A stretch of 64,000 nucleotides of DNA from Paenibacillus monticola (GTDB lineage: Bacteria > Bacillota > Bacilli > Paenibacillales > Paenibacillaceae), in NCBI RefSeq assembly GCF_009664975.1, contig NZ_WJXB01000003.1, positions 62,001-126,000 of the forward strand. The letters are read 5' to 3'. Below the pieces are notes generated by a model. The model had not been told where the DNA came from. It was given only the letters and a program-made list of their open reading frames with translations, and searched no databases. Every line of letters starts with the position of its first letter. The stretch's first letter is position 1. This document shows, piece after piece, positions 59,180 to 64,000 of the stretch. The position numbers were made by a program, and so were the translations under genes.

Positions 59180-60526
59180 TTACTTCAGCAGTTCTTCTGT
59201 CCGGCTTTGCAATTTCTGAATCGTTTCTTCAGGCGTCTGTTTCAAGTTAAACAAGGCTTCGAATTCTTCTTTGACTGCCTTGCTGATATCATTCAGAGGT
59301 GTGATATTAGGCAGCGACTTTAAGTTCTTCCCCTTGGACATTGCAATAAAAGCAGCTGCATCAGGGACATTGTCGAACAGCGCATTCTCCATCGATGACT
59401 GACGGGCCGGGATGTTGCCCATGCCTGCCATAAATGTCGCCAGTTCCTCGGAGGAATACATGAACTTCATAAATTCCCAAGCTCCTTCTTTGTTCTTCGC
59501 GTTGTTAGCGATATAGAAGATAGAACTTTGGTTTTCGCCACTTTCCGCCATTTCCGGATGCCCATCCAGGTAAGGAATAGGAACAAGGCCATAATCAAGA
59601 TCGATATTATTGGTTTTTATAAAGGTAGAGAGCCATGAACCATCAACCCGAAACGCTTGTTTACCGGTCATGAATGGATCGTTTGGATCTAGCCATTTGC
59701 CAGAAGCCTGAACCTTCTTAATGTTATCCACACCAAACTGTTTGGTGTAATTGTAAACGGAGGTTAGTGCAGCCAAGTTGGCGTCACTATCAAACATTGC
59801 CGTCTTACCGTCGGCGGAGAGAAACTGCCCTCCGAAACCGTGTGTCAACACTTCGAAGTCAAAGTTCGGGTAAACCGGGTAACCCAACACTTCGATTGTG
59901 CCATCGGTTTTCGTTTTTGTCAGCTTTGCTGCCATGTCATACAATTCTTGGCTTGTCGTTGGGGGCTCGGTGTATCCAGCTTCGGATAATAGCTTCTTGT
60001 TGTAGTACAAACCCCGTACTGTAGTGTTAAGGGGCAACGCATAGAATTTGTCTTGGTACTTCCCCTGCTCCAACGTGGCGGGAATAAAGTCGCTTAGATC
60101 ATAGGCATCGCGATCAATCATGCTGTCCAGATCTAGTGCTATGCCTTCTTCTGCATACTGAGCAATGTTAGAGGCAAAGGAATCCGTAATATCCGGACCA
60201 TCACCACCAGCGATGGCTACCTTGATCTTCTGCTCATCGGGCACGGACAGCCCTTCTGCGGTATATAGATCTTGGCTTTCATTAAACCGCTTAATGAGCG
60301 ATTCGACTTGTTCACCCTCGGCTCCTCCCCACAGATACCATACCGAAACTTTTGTTTTCTCAGCTTTGACGTTGGCTGTATTCCCAGATGAACCCTCTGC
60401 ATTTGCATCCGCATTGTTACCTGAAGAGGCATTGTTGCCTCCACCGCAACCAGACAGTACAAGAGTGATCATAAGCACCGCTGCAGTAGGCAGCATCCAA
60501 GATTTGTTGAGATAGCGATTCGACAT
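59180..60526 (-). CDS. Carbohydrate-binding lipoprotein of the ABC importer
   Basis: A 448-residue family 1 solute-binding protein. The lipoprotein signal SWMLPTAAVLMITLVLSGC has lipobox LSGC, followed by a Gly/Asn/Ser linker. The mature part has VSVWYLWGGAEGEQVESLIKRFNES, ALPLNTTVRGLYYNKKLLSEAGY and GKQAFRVDGSWL, typical of sugar receptors. ATG 60526 is used; GTG 60532 is possible. It is the first gene of the transport-catabolic operon. Two near-identical 20-base direct repeats lie just upstream. Confidence 0.94.
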   Translation of the reverse strand: MSNRYLNKSWMLPTAAVLMITLVLSGCGGGNNASSGNNADANAEGSSGNTANVKAEKTKVSVWYLWGGAEGEQVESLIKRFNESQDLYTAEGLSVPDEQKIKVAIAGGDGPDITDSFASNIAQYAEEGIALDLDSMIDRDAYDLSDFIPATLEQGKYQDKFYALPLNTTVRGLYYNKKLLSEAGYTEPPTTSQELYDMAAKLTKTKTDGTIEVLGYPVYPNFDFEVLTHGFGGQFLSADGKTAMFDSDANLAALTSVYNYTKQFGVDNIKKVQASGKWLDPNDPFMTGKQAFRVDGSWLSTFIKTNNIDLDYGLVPIPYLDGHPEMAESGENQSSIFYIANNAKNKEGAWEFMKFMYSSEELATFMAGMGNIPARQSSMENALFDNVPDAAAFIAMSKGKNLKSLPNITPLNDISKAVKEEFEALFNLKQTPEETIQKLQSRTEELLK

Positions 60527-60558
60527 TGTCACTCACCCTTCCTACTCCCAATGTAAAG

Positions 60559-60620
60559 CATGTCATATTCCCTGACCTCGGAGCCCCCGAAACCTCAAAA
60601 CATGTTATACTTCCTGACTT
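60559..60620 (-). promoter_or_regulatory. Direct repeats upstream of the sugar operon
   Basis: CATGTCATATTCCCTGACCT at 60559-60578 and CATGTTATACTTCCTGACTT at 60601-60620 match at 16 of 20 positions, 42 bases apart. They are candidate regulator sites; which protein binds is unknown. Confidence 0.5.
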
Positions 60621-60760
60621 GATTATAGAGGGGAGGGATGAAACTGTAAAGAGTAATTATTCTTTTTTTATAAAATAAATAAATTTTTCCTCCAAAAATG
60701 ATTATATAGGATCTACATTCCCAAATAAGGATGACAATCCTCCATTTCGCTTCACCAAAC

Positions 60761-60807
60761 ATAAGAATGGGACGCCCCTCGTCTCTCTTTTGGCGTCCCA
60801 TTCTTAT
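60761..60807. terminator. Hairpin after the oxidoreductase gene
   Basis: ATAAGAATGGGACGCC pairs perfectly with GGCGTCCCATTCTTAT (16 bp, 15-base loop). The T tail is poor on both strands. It lies just past the stop at 60817. Confidence 0.7.
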
Positions 60808-60816
60808 TCAATACTA

Positions 60817-61869
60817 TTAATATTTGAAAATATCATTGCTCTCTGAAGAAATGCGGATAGCTTCCAGTAGTGACGTTACCGTCGCCCCTTGCTCCACATC
60901 AGATAAAGGTTTCTTTCGCTGCTGCACGCAATCGATAAAATGTCCAATTTCCTTCTTGTAGAAGTCAGCTTCAGGAACTCCCAGCGAGTGTTCTACGGGT
61001 ATACCACCGGTATCCCGGAATAAGGTGAGCGGCTCAAGCGTGGCTCCACCTTTCGTTCCGAACAGTTCTACCTTGACGGCATCGTCCTGACTGCCGTTGA
61101 TAGCCCAACTTGCTTCAACGGTCAATACTGCCCCGTTTTTAAACGTGATGAAGGCTACGCCGAGGTCTTCAACATTATATAAGCCTTCTTCCTTGTTCTC
61201 TTTCGAGTGGGCGACATAAGGAAAAGAAGCATCATCACCATAAGGAGCTATTTCCCGGAACAACTTGCCTACTACCTTGTCAGGTTCCGGCTTGCCCATC
61301 ATCCACCAAGCAAGATCTAACACATGTACACCGATATCCTTCATGGGTCCCCCGCCAGAATACTGATTATCCGTAAACCAGCCGACAGGTACACCACGAC
61401 GGCGCAGAATCTTGGTCTTTGCAAAATAAATATGCCCCAACTCACCACTTTCTACAGTTCGCTGGATGACCTGGGAGTCGTTGCGGTAGCGGTGGCTCAT
61501 GCCGATCATGACAAGATTATCCGAGGCGGACTCCGCCGCCTTCAGCGATTCAGCTTCTTCCATATTCATCGCCATCGGTTTCTCCAGCAATACATCAAGA
61601 CCATGCTTAAGTGCCAACAGGGCCAACTCCACATGAGAGTTGTTGAATGTACAAATGCTGACCGCATCCAGGTCTTCAGCCTCGAACATCTCCTTCGCCG
61701 ATCCGTAAGCGACAATGCCACCATATTCTGCTGCTACACTGATAGCTCTTTCCTTATCGATATCCGCTACGGCGACTAGCTCCACCTCTGGATGATCACG
61801 ATAATTGTCTAAATGAAACATATGGGCTATCGATCCAATGCCCACAACACCCACTTTTACTTTTTTCAT
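60817..61869 (-). CDS. Gfo/Idh/MocA-family oxidoreductase
   Basis: A 350-residue NAD(P)-dependent sugar or inositol dehydrogenase-like enzyme. The Rossmann start is KVGVVGIGSIAHMFHLDNYRDHPEVELVAVADID, with LLEKPMAM (conserved Lys-Pro) and the catalytic-like GGGPMKDIGVHVLDLAWWMMGKP (Asp and His). ATG 61869 follows CAGGGAGG. It lies 18 bases after the RpiR regulator stop, so they are likely one transcript, upstream of the transport operon on the same strand. Confidence 0.93.
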   Translation of the reverse strand: MKKVKVGVVGIGSIAHMFHLDNYRDHPEVELVAVADIDKERAISVAAEYGGIVAYGSAKEMFEAEDLDAVSICTFNNSHVELALLALKHGLDVLLEKPMAMNMEEAESLKAAESASDNLVMIGMSHRYRNDSQVIQRTVESGELGHIYFAKTKILRRRGVPVGWFTDNQYSGGGPMKDIGVHVLDLAWWMMGKPEPDKVVGKLFREIAPYGDDASFPYVAHSKENKEEGLYNVEDLGVAFITFKNGAVLTVEASWAINGSQDDAVKVELFGTKGGATLEPLTLFRDTGGIPVEHSLGVPEADFYKKEIGHFIDCVQQRKKPLSDVEQGATVTSLLEAIRISSESNDIFKY

Positions 61870-61887
61870 CTTGCGTTCCTCCCTGGT

Positions 61888-62757
61888 TTAATATAATTTG
61901 TCAGCCACAGCGTCAGCTGTCTTCTTGATCGCGGCGTAGGCGGAGTCTTTCATATGAAGCGTAAGCAGCGTAGACAAAATATCAATCAAGTGGATCTGGG
62001 CAATCTTCGTCGACAGTGCCCCTCCCTGAAAAGGCATCTCCTTAGAGGGCACAAGCAGGACAATGTCTGCGTATGTGGTAATCGGGGATCTGGCATGACT
62101 GGTTAGGCAAATAATCAATGCACCATTTTCCTTGGCCATTCTCGTCGCAGCGACGACATCCTTTGTGCTGCCAGATGTCGAAATCCCGAACACGACATCT
62201 CCTGCCTTTACCAGTGCCGCCGACATGGCGAGAATATGAATATCACGCTGCACGTCGACATTCAATCCAATCCGCATAAACCGATAGTGCGTATCCAGCG
62301 CAGTGATGCCTGATGAGCCAACCCCGTACACGAACACACGATTCGCCGCGGCCAATGCCTCCACTGCCTGCGAGACCGTACCCATATCAATTAAATCCAG
62401 TGTTTTATCAAGCAGCTTGGTATGATTCAAGGTCAGTTTACGGGCAATGAGCTCCCAGTCATCTTCCTCTTCGATTTCTTCGTCGATATAGGTAGAGACG
62501 TTGACTAGGTCTTGGGCAACCGATAGCTTGAACTCGTGATATCCACGAAATCCGATTTTACGGCAAAAACGGATGACCGATGTTTCTCCGACTTTAGCCT
62601 TCTCGGCAAGATCAGTTACCGTAGCAAGTACGGCATATTCAGGATCACTCTGAACTGCGTCAGCTACCTTCTTCTCAGCCTTGCTCAGGGAGTTGTAAAT
62701 GCTCGAAATCATCAGCAGCGTGCTTGAGGAATTTATCGGTTTTCCAAATTTACTCAT
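61888..62757 (-). CDS. MurR/RpiR-family transcriptional regulator
   Basis: A 289-residue regulator. The N-terminal RpiR HTH reads LSKAEKKVADAVQ, then TVTDLAEKAKVGETSVIRFCRKIGFRGYHEFKL. The C-terminal SIS sugar-phosphate domain (about 120-250) contains RVFVYGVGSSGITALDTHYRFMRIGL and FGISTSGSTKDVVAATRMAKENGALIICLTSHARSPI. ATG 62757 with GAGGAATTTC upstream is chosen. It probably senses a phosphorylated amino sugar and controls the operon downstream and perhaps the divergent DUF4127 gene. Confidence 0.93.
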   Translation of the reverse strand: MSKFGKPINSSSTLLMISSIYNSLSKAEKKVADAVQSDPEYAVLATVTDLAEKAKVGETSVIRFCRKIGFRGYHEFKLSVAQDLVNVSTYIDEEIEEEDDWELIARKLTLNHTKLLDKTLDLIDMGTVSQAVEALAAANRVFVYGVGSSGITALDTHYRFMRIGLNVDVQRDIHILAMSAALVKAGDVVFGISTSGSTKDVVAATRMAKENGALIICLTSHARSPITTYADIVLLVPSKEMPFQGGALSTKIAQIHLIDILSTLLTLHMKDSAYAAIKKTADAVADKLY

Positions 62758-62920
62758 GAAATTCCTCATTTCAAATAATTTTCTCACGATCATCATATCA
62801 TCAAATATAGCAGCTTTAAAGAGCTATATTTTATTTTTTTTATAATAAAAGAATATATCCTCCATTTTTATTTATTTATGATACAATACGTCCTAAAGAT
62901 CATTGACGGAGGGATTCCCT
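62758..62920. promoter_or_regulatory. Divergent promoter region between RpiR and DUF4127 genes
   Basis: An AT-rich intergenic stretch must hold promoters in both directions. No clear palindrome stands out. Confidence 0.4.
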
Positions 62921-64000
62921 ATGGGTAAAATCGTATATTTGCCACTCGACGAACGTCCTTGTAATGAGAAATATCCACGCCTATTAGCTGAGATTGGAGG
63001 GTTGACGCTTATTTCCCCTTCTGCTGCTCTTCTAGGTGACAAGAAGAAACCAGCTGATGTTCATGTTATAGCGGACTGGCTACTTACAGAAACAAGGGAT
63101 GCGAATGCGTTAATTGTTTCCGTTGATATGCTCGTATATGGAGGAATTGTCCCTTCGCGCCTGCACTACCTTGCTGAAAAAGAATGCGCAGAGCGGATCA
63201 ATCTACTAAGACAGTGCAAGGCGGATCATCCCCAACTACGCATCTATGCTTTCAACCTTATTATGCGTACCCCTGCTTACAATAGCAGCGAAGAAGAGCC
63301 AGATTACTATTTGATACATGGTGCCGACCTTCACCGATACGGCTGGCTCTTGGATAAGAACACGAGTGAAGGGCTTGATTCCAGCGAGCAGACTCAATGG
63401 GACGAATTGCAGGAGAACATTCCCTCCAATATTTTGCTGGACTTTATACAGCGACGCGAAAGAAATGCGAGCGTAAATGAAATGGCTGTCGAGCTTGCCA
63501 GAGAAGGAATTATCGATCAGCTGATCATTCCGCTAGACGACAATGCCCGCTATGGGTTCACTTCCATAGAGCAGCGCAAGCTGCTATTCGCTGTGGAAGC
63601 GGAACGGCTGATGGACCGCGTGCTCATCTACCCCGGAGCAGACGAAATTGGCTGTACTCTGCTCGCCCGCGTGTTCTGCGAGGAGAAAAACTACGTTCCG
63701 GAAGTCTTTGTCCGTTATTCCTCCACCCAAGGTCCGTTCATCATTCCCCGTTATGAAGATCGTAGCCTGAACGAGAGCATCAAGTCTCATCTCACTGCAG
63801 CCGGCGCATTTATGAGCGATTCCTCTGCCGAAGCGGATGTTGTGCTCATGGTTAATTCTCCGCCCGTAAATCAGAGCGACGCGGCCGAAGCCAATCAAAC
63901 TTATGCCGAAAGGCACCGTTCCTACTTCTCAGAAGTACATCTCCCGGAATTCTCTCAGGCTATTCATACCTATGCCCGTAAAGGAAAGTTTGTCGCGCTA
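62921..64000 (+). CDS. DUF4127 family protein (partial, C-terminus outside window)
   Basis: The first 360 codons of a DUF4127 protein. The N-terminus MGKIVYLPLDERPCNEKYPRLLAEIGG is the family hallmark, followed by ALIVSVDMLVYGGIVPSRLH, IIPLDDNARYGF and VLIYPGADEIGCTLLARVF. Function is not established. ATG 62921 follows ACGGAGGGA. It is divergent from the RpiR gene and probably belongs to the same amino-sugar regulon. The open frame is intact up to the window edge. Confidence 0.92.
   Translation, partial: MGKIVYLPLDERPCNEKYPRLLAEIGGLTLISPSAALLGDKKKPADVHVIADWLLTETRDANALIVSVDMLVYGGIVPSRLHYLAEKECAERINLLRQCKADHPQLRIYAFNLIMRTPAYNSSEEEPDYYLIHGADLHRYGWLLDKNTSEGLDSSEQTQWDELQENIPSNILLDFIQRRERNASVNEMAVELAREGIIDQLIIPLDDNARYGFTSIEQRKLLFAVEAERLMDRVLIYPGADEIGCTLLARVFCEEKNYVPEVFVRYSSTQGPFIIPRYEDRSLNESIKSHLTAAGAFMSDSSAEADVVLMVNSPPVNQSDAAEANQTYAERHRSYFSEVHLPEFSQAIHTYARKGKFVAL

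Noticed and set aside
1-64000. CRISPR arrays, tRNA or rRNA genes
   Set aside because: No regularly spaced identical repeats of CRISPR size, no tRNA-like cloverleaf and no rRNA sequence was recognised when reading the window.

Overview
The window looks like the chromosome of a Paenibacillus-type member of the Bacillota. AGGAGG ribosome sites sit in front of most genes, TTG and GTG starts are frequent, and the contents fit: YesM/YesN two-component pairs beside lipoprotein solute-binding proteins, ECF41 sigma factor, PadR-DUF1048-ABC module, DUF421 and DUF3953 proteins. No rRNA, tRNA or CRISPR was seen.

Regions. 1-5.1 kb is core-like: partial cysJ, an NmrA-type oxidoreductase, lspA, a DUF421 membrane protein and moaA. 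5.1-11.5 kb holds an aldo/keto reductase and a three-gene multi-domain phosphorelay (Hpt-REC-GGDEF-REC, stand-alone REC, hybrid kinase). 11.7-13.4 kb is an ACT protein plus UPF0210 pair. 13.6-16.1 kb has two glycan-related enzymes and a small beta-repeat protein. 16.4-23 kb is a redox/drug-response block: an ECF41 sigma factor with its AhpD-like partner, a MarR-controlled MFS exporter with twin operators, a TetR gene divergent from two SDR genes, and a scar left by a collapsed duplicate of the MFS-MarR segment.

23.15-33.8 kb is the most unusual part. Mostly single-gene segments, nearly all on the minus strand, are separated by a family of compound repeats. A full repeat has two dif-like 11+4 or 5+11 bp dyads in direct orientation around a hairpin that differs from site to site. 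Some stop codons lie inside the repeat. A tyrosine recombinase pseudogene with two frameshifts sits in the array, and a scar of a second recombinase copy lies near 35.4 kb. This resembles a gene-cassette array, but the sites do not fit the classical integron attC consensus and the recombinase shows no integron-specific insertion. The region also carries visibly GC-rich guests (nitroreductase-TetR-MFS; TetR-map).

35.4-38.1 kb is a PadR-DUF1048-DUF1048-ABC export operon. 39.2-45.8 kb is a tight purine-salvage operon: a Pot-type ABC importer with nucleoside hydrolase and adenine deaminase. 46.5-51.3 kb is a YesM/YesN pair with a solute-binding lipoprotein and no permeases. 51.5-62.8 kb is a sugar catabolic cluster: ABC importer, family 4 glycosidase, two sugar kinases, two TIM-barrel isomerase-like proteins, NanE epimerase, an oxidoreductase and an RpiR regulator. 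It probably handles an N-acetyl-amino-sugar conjugate. A divergent DUF4127 gene runs off the right edge.
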